The position numbers and the translations under genes are program-made. A DNA stretch of 64,000 nucleotides from Pegoplata infirma. Its lineage: Eukaryota; Arthropoda; Insecta; Diptera; Anthomyiidae. Shown here piece by piece: positions 44,915-56,014 of this stretch. The notes under the pieces are model-generated. The model saw only the letters and a list, made by a program, of their open reading frames with translations. It had not been told where the DNA came from and ran no database searches. Location: NCBI GenBank assembly GCA_963921195.1, contig OY992540.1:23758262-23822261 (forward strand). The letters are read 5' to 3'. Within the stretch, counting starts at the first letter, position 1, and each line of letters starts with the position of its first letter.

Positions 44915-45609
44915 CCCGAGTAAAAATTTTTATATGATGCAATACATAATGATATATAACACAATATATATTTATACGCAATTTAATCCGAATAATGGTG
45001 GATGTTTTTGTATTAAAAAATATCAACTTGTATAAAATATGATTCGATTTCATCCGAGTTTTGACCAGACATTGCCATATTTCATTGGATCCAATTAGAT
45101 CTAATTGCATAAAAACATAAAAAATCTTGGTGTGTTTTGGTTTGGGTGAGTTACACCACAGGTCAACGATGCATTCACCAAACATATAATTTTCTAAAAG
45201 AAAAAAATGTTTGGGTACGCTTCGAACCAGATAGGTGATATACATAACCCTAACAAGGAAATGTTTAGGAACATTTTAAAAGTTTCTTATACTTTGCTTA
45301 AAAAACTTATAACATTTTTGGTTAATTGGAAACATTTAATTGGAAACATTTATATATGAAACAGAATAAGCTATATATAATTTTATTTTAAATTATACAG
45401 AAAAACAGATTTTGTATTGGCCCTAATATTATTTCATATATTTATATCAACCGTATACCTTTTGATCCGAATCATGATTAAATTATATATTACAACATAT
45501 GACTGCATTTAAAAAAATTAGAAAATACCTCACGGGATGTATAATCATATAAGATTTATTTTGTTTGTATCGAGTTATATATTGTTATATATGTTTATTT
45601 TTACTCGGG
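44915..45609. mobile_element. 695-bp TIR element (CCCGAGTAAAAAT ends)
   Basis: It starts CCCGAGTAAAAATTTTTATA and ends ATGTTTATTTTTACTCGGG, with further inverted ATATAACAATATATA words inside. A 111-codon minus-strand frame covers its left half but has no recognisable domain, so I do not call it a gene. No target duplication was fixed. Confidence 0.6.
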
Positions 45610-46177
45610 GTTTTTTAGCTCTCCTGAAAAGTAAGCTTTTTCGAGTTGGCATTTATTGAATATAGTTCGACGATATACTGCGACATTGTCTCAATTAAAA
45701 AAACAACTTCCTAAATTTTTTAGTTCAAAAATTTTTTTTATATCAAAAATATAAAAAACTATCAGCCTTTTTTCCTTACGACGGGTGTAGAAAATTGTTT
45801 TTTTATTCATATATCTTAAAACATTTTTACTTGGAATTTCGCTTAATCGTTTTTATACCATTTTTCAGAGTTTGACAATCAATTTGTAATTTTTTGAATG
45901 TAATTTAACTAAAAAGATGTATTAACTCAATGTTTATGTGATTTTGTCAGAAATTATGTAGAATTTTAAGGCACCATTTGTTTATCAAAGATGTTTTATT
46001 CCCCAAGAATGATATTTTTTTGCTACTAATCATATGAAAAAAAAGCTTGATGCAAATAGAACCCTCACCTTATATACATACATGATTACATTTATTTTCT
46101 TGGTAACAAATCCGACTTATCTATAACATCAAATTTTTGAAAAATTTGATACACAAAAAATTGTGTTTTTGGGCACA

Positions 46178-47035
46178 CAGTGGGCGACAATACATTGGAA
46201 ACTTTTTTATAGTAGATACAATTTGTTATTATTATTATCAAACGAGTATTATTTAAAAAAAAAAATGTTATGTAGGTAATATATAAAGCTTTAATTTAAG
46301 CTTAATAGCGTCAAGATTGAGTAAATAATAATTGTGCTACGAGGATCGATCTGGAAAATGAGAATATAGACATTTTGCAGGACATTTCTTAAAAATATTT
46401 CCCAGTTTTTCCAAGTTTAAACATTATAGATTTAACAAAATGTCCAAAAATGTGTTATTTAGTGTTCAAATAATTTTTCCAACAACCCAAAGAATCAGTG
46501 AAATGTTTTAAGTACAGTAGAAAAAATCCAAATTTTTTTACCTCCAATTCTTTTGACAGCCAATTTTTTTTAAACTAAGAAAAATTTAAATTATTTCAAT
46601 ATATCCTTACTATACAGTTAGGTGTACTAAAATTAATGAACAATAACATCTTTTCTTTGTTTACAAAAAATTGATGGTCAATAGAATTGGAGGTAAAAAA
46701 TTTGTAGATTTTTTCTACTGTTCCTAAAAAAAATTCATGGTTTGTTTGGGTTGCTGAAAAAACTATATGATCACTGAATAAAAACTTTTGGACTTTTTTT
46801 TAAATTTCTAATGTTTGAACTTGGAAAAAAATAGACTTAGAAATATTTTTAAAAAATGTTCTTAAAAATACCTATAAATAATTTTCTTTTCCAGATCGAC
46901 CCTCGTAGCACATTTATTATTTATTCAATCTGGACGCTATTAAGCTTAAATTAAAGCTTTATAAATTACCTGCAAAACATTTAAAAAAAAAAACTCGTTT
47001 GATAATAATAACTTTTAGTAATGTTAACTTTGTAA
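46178..47035. mobile_element. mariner-like MITE, right end lost
   Basis: It starts CAGTGGGCGACAATACATTG, AAACTTTTTTATAGTAGAT and follows 61818-62749 through CGATCTGGAAAATGA and the inverted CCAGATCGACCCTCGTAGCA to about 47035. There it is replaced by mini-me sequence. The right TIR is missing. It is non-coding. Confidence 0.7.
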
Positions 47036-47049
47036 ACTTAACATATTTA

Positions 47050-47455
47050 TTGAAAGTTCTGCCGAGAAGTTTGGTATTGCATTTGAGCGATATCGGTTCA
47101 GCGGTTCAAAAGTTATGAACTAAAATGTAAAGACATCTCAAAAATTTCAGTACATTCAACATAACCTAAAAATACAAAATGCTTTAATTCGGCTGCTGGT
47201 TGACTTATGTGAACATAAATGAACACCAAATGGTATTTGAACAAGTACAAACATATTTTTTGGACAAAAAAAGAAAAAAATTGCGGATTTTTTTCCCAAA
47301 TTTTTTTTTTTTCGCGGAAATTTTTTTTTCAAAAAGAATTTTTTTTTTCAAAAGTAATTTCATTTTAAAAAAAAGTATTTTGGAATAACCTTTTTGAAAT
47401 TGTGGAGGGTATCACTACTTTTGGCAAGGCCGAATTTAACTTTTTCACTTGTTTT
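47050..47455 (+). mobile_element. mini-me/DINE-1-like element, truncated at microsatellite side
   Basis: It reads CCGAGAAGTTTGGTATTGCA, GCGATATCGGTTCAGCGG, TGTGGAGGGTATCACTACTT, GGCAAGGCCGAATTTAAC and TTTTCACTTGTTTT. It matches 28096-28480 in inverse orientation. The core and GTCY tract are absent, replaced by the mariner-like element. Confidence 0.7.
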
Positions 47456-48858
47456 AAATCATTTTTACTCCACAACGCTAAAAAAATGTATACGGGGGTA
47501 TAAAAATTTTCAAAAACAAAATTTCGGAACTTAGAAATTTGAAAAAAAAAATTTGCGAAATGTATTTTTAAGAAGATTTTTTTTTAGCTCCAAAACTCTA
47601 AAATAGTCCGTAGGTTCTGACTGCATCTCAAAATAACTATAAAAACCAAATAAAAAAATAGCGTTGTGCCAGTACTTTAAATACAAAAAAAATGTTTTTA
47701 AAAAAATATTTTTTTTTACATCATTTTTACTCCAAAACGCTAAAAAAAATTTCTACTGGGCTTTGAAAATTTTCAAAAACCGAAGTTTTTCATCCCGACT
47801 TGAGTCCATATTATTTTTTTCTACTATACTGTAGTAGATTTTCTCAGAGTTGCAACATTTAGTAGGAATTTTCTAGTTTTGAAAAATGTCCGTTAGGTTT
47901 CATATTTCTAATTCTTAGAAATATTACTAAATTGCATTGTACCTCATGAGTTGCGTTTTAATTCCGTTTCCATACATTGTTGGACTTTATATTTTATAAT
48001 CGAAGTTTCCCAAGCAGAAATTGACGACGGTTCTAAAAAAAAAGCGTTCTGAAAGCACTGTAACAAAAAAAAAAACCTTCTCAAAACGCTATTTTCAAAC
48101 GCTTTGCGAGCATTTTTGAAAAGTGTTCTGAAAGCACTATAACAAAAAAAAAAAAACTAAATTTTTTTTTTTCAGATTTCACTTTGTATCAAACAAATTT
48201 TTATACCCGAACTAAAACAGAAATTCTTTACTTTGGGTTTTTAAAGCGCTTTGATGACTTTAAAAAAACGTTTTCAAAGCACTTTTTTACATCGCTTTTA
48301 AAACGCTTTAAACCTAGCGTATATCGATGTTATCATTCGGATCATCTGAAAGCGCTTTGAAGTTGGTATACAGAACGCTCGTACAACCGTTCACAATGCT
48401 TTTACGATTGTATTTTTCTGACTGGGTTATTTCATCCCGGTTTGAGTCCATATTAATATTTCTGAGAAATAATAATTTTTGTTGTACAATAAGAAAAATC
48501 TGAAAAAATTAATTGACAACACAGGCTAAGTGGAGAAAAACAAAATTTCAGAACTTAGAAACTTAAATAAAATTGCGTAAAGTATTTTTAAGGAGTTTTT
48601 TTAGACTCCAATAATTTGATAAACGGTTTTATGTTAAAAAAAATTGTAAACAAAATATATTTTTTTAAAATCATTTTTTTTTTGTCTCAAATTACTTTAC
48701 TTTTAGGTCAATATAATAAAATTTTGCTCGGACACTTGGAAAAATCAAAAGTTGAAGAAAAATGTCACTGTACCGGGAAGGAAATAAAATACCAAAAATA
48801 CTACGTCCTCAAAATACTTTTACCGCCGTTAACAACTATTTTTTTAACTGATTTATAA
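47456..48858. other. Gene-free stretch with decayed repeats
   Basis: ATCATTTTTACTCCAAAACG followed by CTAAAAAAA recurs at 47460 and 47722. From about 48005 to 48430 GCGTTCTGAAAGCACT and AAAGCGCTTTGA words alternate and the segment ends TTTTTCTGACTGGG, resembling the CCCAGTCAGAAAA end at 55644. A copy of the dispersed repeat that hosts the 16.7-kb mini-me lies near 48735-48790, unoccupied. Confidence 0.4.
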
Positions 48859-48896
48859 CGTATGATTAATATTAAAAATCTAATATTAATCATACG
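48859..48896. other. Perfect 38-nt hairpin
   Basis: CGTATGATTAATATTA is followed by a 6-nt loop (AAAATC) and then the exact complement TAATATTAATCATACG. It lies about 135 bp inside the intron from the first-exon donor of the SET-MYND gene. A mini-transposon scar or RNA structure are both possible. Confidence 0.7.
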
Positions 48897-49030
48897 CATT
48901 TTATTTATTTTTAATCTGTCCTACAATTTCCAGAAATCACAGTTTGTTTTCTTGAAACCTTAGAAATTTTTTTGTTATGACCAACTTAATTAAATTAAGT
49001 TTCAGCCTATTCCCAAAAAAAAATACTCAC

Positions 49031-50014
49031 AGTATTATCATTACACCTGACACAATCACATGTAAAATGTTTGGTCATTTTTAAGAAAATACATCTTGTT
49101 AAATTACTCCATAAAATTTTCGTATACGTTGTTGTTATTTCACCACCCTTGGGTATAAAACGAGCAGCTCTTACCGTAACCGTACACGTCTTACCAAAAT
49201 AATGACTAGCATTGGGCGTACATTCATGATTCATCACAGCCGTCAAGGGGAATAGACCACGCAACAATGTCTCATGATCACCCACTTTAAAGGGAGTCTC
49301 AAAGGCGTTGGTATTGCAGACACCTACAAAACGAAATAGTCGATCCATGAAGAGTTTATCGGTGGTGGGGAATTTACGAAAACATTGAGCAGCTTTAATA
49401 ATTTCGCGGCGATAACCTCGATCATTGTTAGCCTGCATGGCATTTATTAATGCCCGTTGATCTTCCTCAAGAAAGAATACACGTATAGCGGTTAGCAAAC
49501 GTAAAGACATGGAATTAACCGGACACGGTTCATCCTCCTGCTCCACCACATTCACATGTTTTTTTAAAGGTTTGCCATTTTTCTTAGCCGCAGCTGCATC
49601 ACCTGCCTTCGGTGCATTACCATTTTGTTCTTGATTTGCTAATAAATTGGCATGTATTTGTTTTATGTCCATTGGCTGCCAACGTTGAAACAATTGACAT
49701 TCATTGTGATGTTCTGGCGAATCGGCACATTTATCACATACTGGTAGTGTACAGTTATTTTTACATAAAAAATCCTTGACCGCCAATAAATTATGACAAC
49801 ATACGCAAGTATTTAATATAGAACCTTTACGTGCTGTTGGCCCCACCACCAAAGCACGTTCGCGAAACAATATTTCACCCTGTTGTATATCGCGTGTGGC
49901 AAATACACCACGTCCGGCTACATTTGAAGGGCCAATTGTCCAGTTAGGCTCAGGGTCACGTAAATCTGATAAATGCAGGTCAATAAGGCGAGCCAGCTCA
50001 GCTGGTGTCGCCAT
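49031..50014 (-). CDS. SET-MYND domain protein (SmydA/msta-like), first coding exon
   Basis: This exon gives residues 1-328 of a 473-residue protein that continues at 23588. The start ATG at 50014 has a good fly context (AAACAATGG). SET starts near residue 24; AGRGVF (33-38) is the N-terminal SET motif. A MYND zinc finger spans about 70-106 (Cys70, 73, 84, 88, 93, 96, His102, Cys106). A variable Ala/Lys-rich insert is at about 125-160. SET resumes with MNHECTPNA (261-269, the NHxC cofactor-binding motif) and ITTTYT (Tyr297). It closes with the post-SET CDCVRC (319-324). Family members methylate proteins, but many SmydA proteins have no known substrate. The exon ends at a GTGAGT donor in phase 0. 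The assignment to SmydA is firm; the exact orthologue is not. Confidence 0.93.
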
Positions 50015-50790
50015 TGTTTACTTATAAATTGTATTTTAAAATAACTCAAATAAAAACAACAACAACGCAAAAAAAACCGCCACAAAATGTTGCAACTTGA
50101 CCAAAAGATATATTTGTATAATAGATTTTTTTTCTGTTTTTTTATCGTTTTATTTATTTTTTTTTAAACCACACCGTTCATTACGAGTTGCAACAGATAA
50201 CTAAAGCGGCCTAAGTACTTGTTCAACAATTGGCCTCTTGTAGAAAATGTTCACTTTAATTTTTTTTCATATTTTTTTTTTGTCTTTTCCCTCAAAAATA
50301 TGTTTTAGCTCAAGTGCAGAAAAAAAAATGAATATTACGCGTGAAAAACCTCATAGAGAAGAGGCACAAACAAGACCAACCACAATATTTAAAAACTATT
50401 ACCGCATATTGTGGGGTTTTAGTTTTTCTTTTATATTTTTGCATAAACTGAGACAACACACATCAGTAGGAAAATTAAATATGATTTTCCAATGTTTTAA
50501 AGAATGTTGATAGCAGCTAAAAGAAAAACCCGCCAACGTTGTATGTTAGTGTGGATAATATTTTAGAATGTTTGACCAAACCCGGGTTTTGGGCAACGAA
50601 TTTCTTGTTTTGACGATTTGGGGTTTTTAAATATTTAAAAAAAATTAAAAACCACATTTTGTGTCACATCATATTTAAAAATTTTGATATTGAACGATTT
50701 TCGAGTTATCGCTTTATTAAATTTGTGAAACTGGCGGTTTTTTTTTAACGTTCAAGACATTTTTTTTTAAAAATCTAAAAATTTTTTAAA
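50015..50790. other. Upstream region of the SET-MYND gene, no second gene seen
   Basis: The 5' UTR and promoter of the minus-strand gene should lie here. I see no convincing TATA box with initiator in the first 250 bp, so the start site cannot be placed. The plus-strand 87-codon frame at 50247 has no recognisable content. Confidence 0.4.
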
Positions 50791-50792
50791 AA

Positions 50793-51797
50793 GTACTTTT
50801 TATAAAAGGTACTTTTTATAAAAGGTACTTTTTATCAAAGGTACTTTTTATAAAAGGTACTTTTTATAAAAGGTACTTTTTATAAAAGGTACTTTTTATA
50901 AAAGGTACTTTTTATCAAAGGTACTTTTTATAAAAGGTACTTTTTATAAAAGGTACTTTTTATAAAAGGTACTTTTTATAAAATGTACTTTTTATATAAG
51001 GTACTTTTTATAAAAGGTACTTTTTATAAAAGGTACTTTTTATAAAAGGTACTTTTTATAAAAGTTACTTTTTATAAAAGTTACTTTTTATAAAAGGTAC
51101 TTTTTATAAAAGGTACTTTTTATAAAAGGTACTTTTTATAAAAGGTACTTTTTGTAAAAGGTACTTTTTATAAAAGGTAGTTTTTATAAAAGGTAGTTTT
51201 TATAAAAAGTACTTTTTATAAAAGTTACATTTTATAGGTACTTTTTATAAAAGGTACTTTTTATAAAAGGTACTTTTTATAAAAGGTACTTTTTATAAAA
51301 GGTACTTTTTATAAAAGGTACTTTTTATAAAAGGTACTTTTTATAAAAGGTACTTTTTATAAAAGGTACTTTTTATAAAAGGTTCTTTTTATAAAAGGTA
51401 CTTTTTATAAAAGGTACTTTTTATGAAAGGTACTTTTTATAAAAGGTACTTTTTATAAAAGGTACTTTTTATAAAAGGTACTTTTTATAAAAGGTACTTT
51501 TTATAAAAGGTACTTTTTATAAAAGGTACTTTTTATAAAAGGTACTTTTTATGAAAGGTACTTTTTATAAAAGGTACTTCTTATAAAAGGTACTTTTTAT
51601 AAAAGGTACTTTTTATAAAAGGTACTTTTTATAAAAGGTACTTTTTATACAAGGTACTTTTTATAAAAGGTACTTTTTATAAAAGGTACTTTTTATAAAA
51701 GGTACTTTTTATAAAAGGTACTTTTTATAAAAGGTACTTTTTATAAAAGGTACTTTTTATAAAAGGTACTTTTTATAAAATGTACTTTTTATAAAAA
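50793..51797. repeat. 16-bp satellite GGTACTTTTTATAAAA, about 63 units
   Basis: About 1 kb is an almost uninterrupted array of GGTACTTTTTATAAAA. Variant units mark local block duplications: TATCAAAGG occurs at two places exactly 80 bp (5 units) apart, and TATGAAAGG at two places 128 bp (8 units) apart. Each unit contains TATAAAAG, a strong TATA-box word, on the plus strand. The array lies about 0.8 kb upstream of the SET-MYND start codon. Confidence 0.95.
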
Positions 51798-51825
51798 AAA
51801 TTTAAAATTTAACAAAATTGCAATA

Positions 51826-52890
51826 AACAAGTGAGACCCAGCAAAACTTTGATGATGGGTAGTGATTATATAACACATTACCAGGTAATGTATATACCTT
51901 ATTTGTAGCATTATTTTAGGATGTCTTACCAAACATTTGTTCCACAACGTATTATTTTCAAGCGAAAAATAATGCATTACTAATAATTTGCTACGTAATC
52001 ATCATGGATGACTTATATTTGGTTACATGTATTATTTGAAAGTTTGAAATAATGTATTATTTATAATTGGATGCATAATGCATTACAATAACATAAAAAA
52101 TAATTATTTTATAAAAAAATGCATAAGTTTAAACTAGAGATGGGCTCACGACAGGAAATTTCTAACGACACACACTCACGTGCATATTTTATCTACTTAC
52201 ACTCACTTACAATCACGTGAGTAAATTTAATACAAAATTACTTTTTCACTACTCGTAACACCTTACATATTATCTTCTGGTATGCTATATTATTTCATTT
52301 CTCGTAACCTCTAAAAGATCATATATTTTACACCTTACTCGTATTCTTCGTTATAAATTTATGACTTATTTTATACCTTACTGGTATTCTTTGTGATAAT
52401 GTGGATGCATTACTTTGAGTCTCATCGACTGTTAAAATCATCAATGCTGCAATGTATAAAATAAGAGATCCTATACCTTATTTTATACCTTATTTGGTAA
52501 TCTAAGTTTTGCTGGGGAGTGTTTATCACGTCTGTACCGAATCTTTTTTACCCTCAAAAAGGTAAAAAAAAACTTTTTTGCACTTAATTTTACACTTTTA
52601 TGATTTTTTATAAAAAAAAAGTTAAATTCTTAAGTCCTCTGTTGGACCCAGAGGAAATAAGAATTAAATTGGCAACTTTCAGAGGTTGGTGTAGTTGTTC
52701 ACGGAAAAGCTTCTTCCCCTTGTCGCATTTCGTGAATTAAACAAGACAATTTTTTTCTTTTGAATTCGGTTTGGGAATTTCATACCATCATGGGGGCACC
52801 CCCCTACACGTAAACCGGAGCCTGGGACTGGAGGAGACACTGGTGTATAATTTTTTATGTTTGGTCTTGATCAACTATAGTTTTCTTACT
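51826..52890 (-). mobile_element. Degenerate mini-me-like element split by a CCCAG element
   Basis: AACAAGTGAG at 51826-51835 is separated by the 680-bp insert from AGTGTTTATCACGTCTGTAC, CGAATCTTTTTTACCCTC. Compare the intact ACAAGTGAGAGTGTTACATT at 16691. The remainder (AGAGGTTGGTGTAGTTGTTC) is decayed and the microsatellite is not evident. Confidence 0.55.
51837..52516. mobile_element. 680-bp CCCAG-ended TIR element
   Basis: It starts CCCAGCAAAACTTTGATGAT and ends AATCTAAGTTTTGCTGGG. It interrupts the mini-me end phrase CAAGTGAGAGTGTT. The interior has many TAATGCATTAC/AATAATGCATTAC words and a nested CACTCACG-type segment beginning GAGATGGGCTCACG at 52138. The superfamily is unknown. Confidence 0.65.
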
Positions 52891-54194
52891 TGGAATTCTC
52901 AAAATAGGGAACACATTTGATTTCAAATTATCCGAATACCCGGTTATAGAATGTGTCATTTAATAAACCACACTAGGATGTTGTTGTTTATATATTCTGC
53001 TACTGCTGTTTTAGCCAATGCTAACAGAATTAGCACGTTGTATACTAACGTATGTTTTGGTTGTTGTCTAGACTATTTGCCACAAAGCAGAAAAAACAAA
53101 CACAAAACGTCACCAAAGAAAACTCATACATCTTAATAGACAGGTATGTGTGTGAATGTGTTTGTGGGAAAACATATGGGTGGTTGCATATAAAAATGTG
53201 GTTTCTATTTAAATTTAAAATCAAATCAAAAATTTTAATACTCATTTTAGAAAATATCACACCATTTAACATAATCAAATCACAGTGTGTGTCACTCTAG
53301 TCATATTAAACTAACTTTGTTGAATTTTGTCACTGCTCCATTTTTAAAATGAGATTGTTTCTGCTTGATTTGAATTTTTTTTTCTTAGCGTATTTTTCAA
53401 AAATTAAGCCTCGCCAAGTTTACATATAATTTTGTCATTTCGTTTGTAATACCTCAAAAAAAAGGTACATAAATAACAAATTATTGATCACCAGTTTTTT
53501 TGTCACACTACAATAAATTTACACTTAAAAAAATGTGTGCACTTAAAAACCAACTTACACCCAAAAAAATATTTTTTTTACAAAAATTACTAAAAAAAAA
53601 TTTTTCAATATGGGAAATAATTTATCCACTCAAATGTTACTTGAAAACAAATATTTTTGTTATTTTAACTTGCACAAAATTCCCAATTTAAAGCATAAAA
53701 TGTTTTTTGTCAACATTTGTTGGATTTTCTTCTGTATCAAAAAAAAACTAATCAACAAAAGTATTTAATCCACTTTTATTTATGTATTTTTTTGTATTAA
53801 GTAATTTTCTTTAAATTAATTACAATCCTTTATCTTCTTTTTACAATATTTAGACATTTTGAACTTGAATTGTTTGGTATAAACGCATTCTGAATTATAC
53901 ATGTGTAATTGTCTTTCATTGTGTCTACTTGTTAATTAATTCTTTTTTTTTTTTGTAAATAAAATTTATTTGTTTCAATTCTTTTGATAATTTTGTGTAC
54001 TTTGTTTCTATATGAATACTAGATTTGACAAAATTGTATGTTTATTAATTAGAGTGGGCTGAAAAAACAATACTAAACACTATTTGTCAGAATATGCTAG
54101 ATTTCCGCAAAATAGTGCAATATAAAGTAAAAAAACCTTTATTAAAAAAAGTTTTGTTAAAAAAATTGTTTAAAAAAAATTGTAGACATTTTTA
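52891..54194. other. Gene-free AT-rich stretch
   Basis: A weak mini-me core relic (TTTTGTCATTTCGTTTGTAA, 53432) and CACTTAAAAA words near 53515-53570 are the only recognisable items. Overlapping short frames at 53045-53300 on both strands have no domain. Confidence 0.35.
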
Positions 54195-55000
54195 CACTCA
54201 AAATATTTTGTAGACAAAAACAAATAAAAACACATTTAAAACCAGTGAATAAACAATTGAAAACCATCCCAGTAATTATTCATTTGTTTTAACAAATATC
54301 AACATTTGTTTTTTACTGTTGACAAAATTTTCTAAAATAAATAACATTAAACATTAAAAAATTACGTTTTTTTTCATTCTTTCTTACCAACAAGTTCGAA
54401 AAAAATAACCTACGAAAACATTAAAAATTAATGATAGATCTGTTATTTTTACCAAAAAATTTCAAAAAAATAACCTACGAAAACATTAAAAATTAATGAT
54501 TTCGTAGGTTATTTTTTACAATTTTCTATTGAAATATATTTTTTTTTAATTTTTAATCAAATTTTGGGGAATCGATCCCGCAATCAACTACATTCTGGCC
54601 AGACACTCTACCCATCGTGCCAAAGTCACTTGATACAAACATGTTTTTATTTTTCTATAAATAATTTTTTGAACTTTTTTTCTACAAAAAAATAACCTAC
54701 TTGTGTAGGTAAAAACTAATGATATCTCATTAAAAAATACCAACAATTAAAAAAAAAAAAATATTTACACAAATCATTAAAAATTTAAAGAATAATCAGT
54801 AGTTTTTACTTACAGAACAAAATTAAAAATTAAATGTTAATTAAAGTCTTTGTTTTTAGTGTGTTATTTTTGAAACAAGGAACAGAAGTTGTCATTAATA
54901 AAAACAAATGTTTTTTCTTTTAAACGAACAAATGTTTTTTCTTTTAAACGTAAAATTTTTAAAATAAACTACAAACAGTTAATGACATAATTTTTTAAGT
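54195..55000 (-). mobile_element. 806-bp CACTC-ended MITE carrying a tRNA-like segment
   Basis: It is inverted relative to 14927-15738 and matches it end to end. The plus-strand start is CACTCAAAATATTTTGTAGA and the end is AATGACATAATTTTTTAAGTG, with TA outside both ends. It contains paired AAATAACCTACGAAAACATT blocks and a short tandem duplication AACAAATGTTTTTTCTTTTA near 54905-54950. Confidence 0.75.
54577..54642 (-). other. tRNA-like sequence inside a MITE, second copy
   Basis: The minus strand has CTTTGGCACGATGGGTAGAG, TCTGGCCAGAATGTAG and TTGCGGGATCGATTCCCC, identical in both boxes to the copy at 15309-15372. Conservation of both boxes between separate insertions is the main reason to list it. 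Confidence 0.5.
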
Positions 55001-55189
55001 GTAGAGTTAACAATTTTTGAAATAAAAAAATGTTCCCGGATTTTTTTTAATTCCACTCGATTTTAATTTTGGGGTGTCTCGGCTTGACGGCAAGTTTTTT
55101 TTTTAATTTAACATTTTTTTATTAAAAAAATCTGATTTAATTTTAAAATTAATAAAAATTATTTATTATTCGACTTTTAAAATTCTATT

Positions 55190-55525
55190 TTGAGTAAGAT
55201 TATTCCAGCTCAAGGTCATATTTATTTTACTAATTATTACAATGATATTGTCAAGGTAACAATTTTCAAGAAACTATTTATAAAGTTGTTTTAAATTAAC
55301 TTTATGTTTTGCCACTAACGATTGTCAATTTGCTAAATATTCTTGACAATGGAATTTGACGAATTCCGAAACACGTGTCGAAGTCTTGCAAAATAACCAA
55401 ACAAATCAATTTAAAACAAACAACTTTATAAACAGTTTCTTGAAAATTGTTACTTCGAAAATATTATCTTAATGATTAGTAAAAGAAATACGACCTTGAG
55501 CTAGAATAATCTTACTCAAAATTAA
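55190..55525. mobile_element. Foldback repeat, arms of about 105 bp
   Basis: TTTTGAGTAAGATTATTCCA, GCTCAAGGTC and AACAATTTTCAAGAAACT on the left are answered by AGTTTCTTGAAAATTGTT, GACCTTGAGC and GAATAATCTTACTCAAAA on the right. The loop of about 120 bp is AT-rich. No target duplication was fixed. Confidence 0.65.
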
Positions 55526-55643
55526 AAAAAAATTGTAACAGAAATTTTGAGATAAACAAAATTTTAAAATAAAAAAAATTTCACAGAACAAAATTTTTGG
55601 AGAATTCCATTTGTTTTTAATGTTAGCGTGAAGACGATAGAAG

Positions 55644-55921
55644 CCCAGTCAGAAAAAAATCACACCTGACATACTGCTGACTCTCCCTTTATAAAATTGC
55701 TGACATCTTCATACAATTTTTCAAAATGTCATCAATGACATGTCAGCAGTTGGTCAGCGGTTGTTTAAACGAATTGTTAGTGGCCACCGATACTGGTGGA
55801 TACTGCTGACCAACTGCTGTCATGTCATTGATGACATTTTGAAAAATTGTATGAAGATGTCAGCGATTTCATAAGGGAGAGTCAGCAGTATGTCATGTGT
55901 GATTTTATTTTGTCAACTGGG
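55644..55921. mobile_element. 278-bp hairpin MITE (CCCAGTCAG ends)
   Basis: The ends are CCCAGTCAGAAAAAAATCAC and GTGATTTTATTTTGTCAACTGGG (read in two parts). Arms of about 120 bp are nearly perfect complements, for example CAATTTTTCAAAATGTCATC and GATGACATTTTGAAAAATTG. The loop of about 40 bp holds AACGAATTGTTAGTGGCC. No target duplication is clear. A transcript would fold into a long double strand. Confidence 0.75.
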
Positions 55922-56014
55922 AGAGAATTTCTTAAAACTTTTATGTGGTTTTTCCTAATTTTTTTCCCCAACTTGTATAATAAAAATCTTTTTCTATGCT
56001 TCTCTTATTATAAA

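Larger units (their letters stand above)
23589..49030 (-). other. 25.4-kb intron of the SET-MYND gene
   Basis: It is bounded by a GTGAGT donor at 49030 and a pyrimidine-rich CAG acceptor at 23589. It splits the post-SET zinc ligands: the CxC and CxxC pairs are in the first exon, while the next candidate Cys is eleven residues into the second. It is filled with nested transposons, including one 2.2-kb reverse transcriptase ORF on the same strand. I saw no intermediate exon of this gene, and none is needed to join the protein. Confidence 0.75.

Noticed and set aside
44910..45245. 111-codon minus-strand frame
   Set aside because: It lies in the left half of a TIR element, has no recognisable domain, and its start overlaps the terminal repeat. 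I kept only the element.
50793..51797. CRISPR-like array
   Set aside because: Repeats are contiguous 16-mers without spacers in a eukaryotic genome; this is a satellite.
53045..53300. Overlapping 77- and 82-codon frames on opposite strands
   Set aside because: Both lack domains and splice signals; their overlap suggests chance openness in AT-rich DNA.
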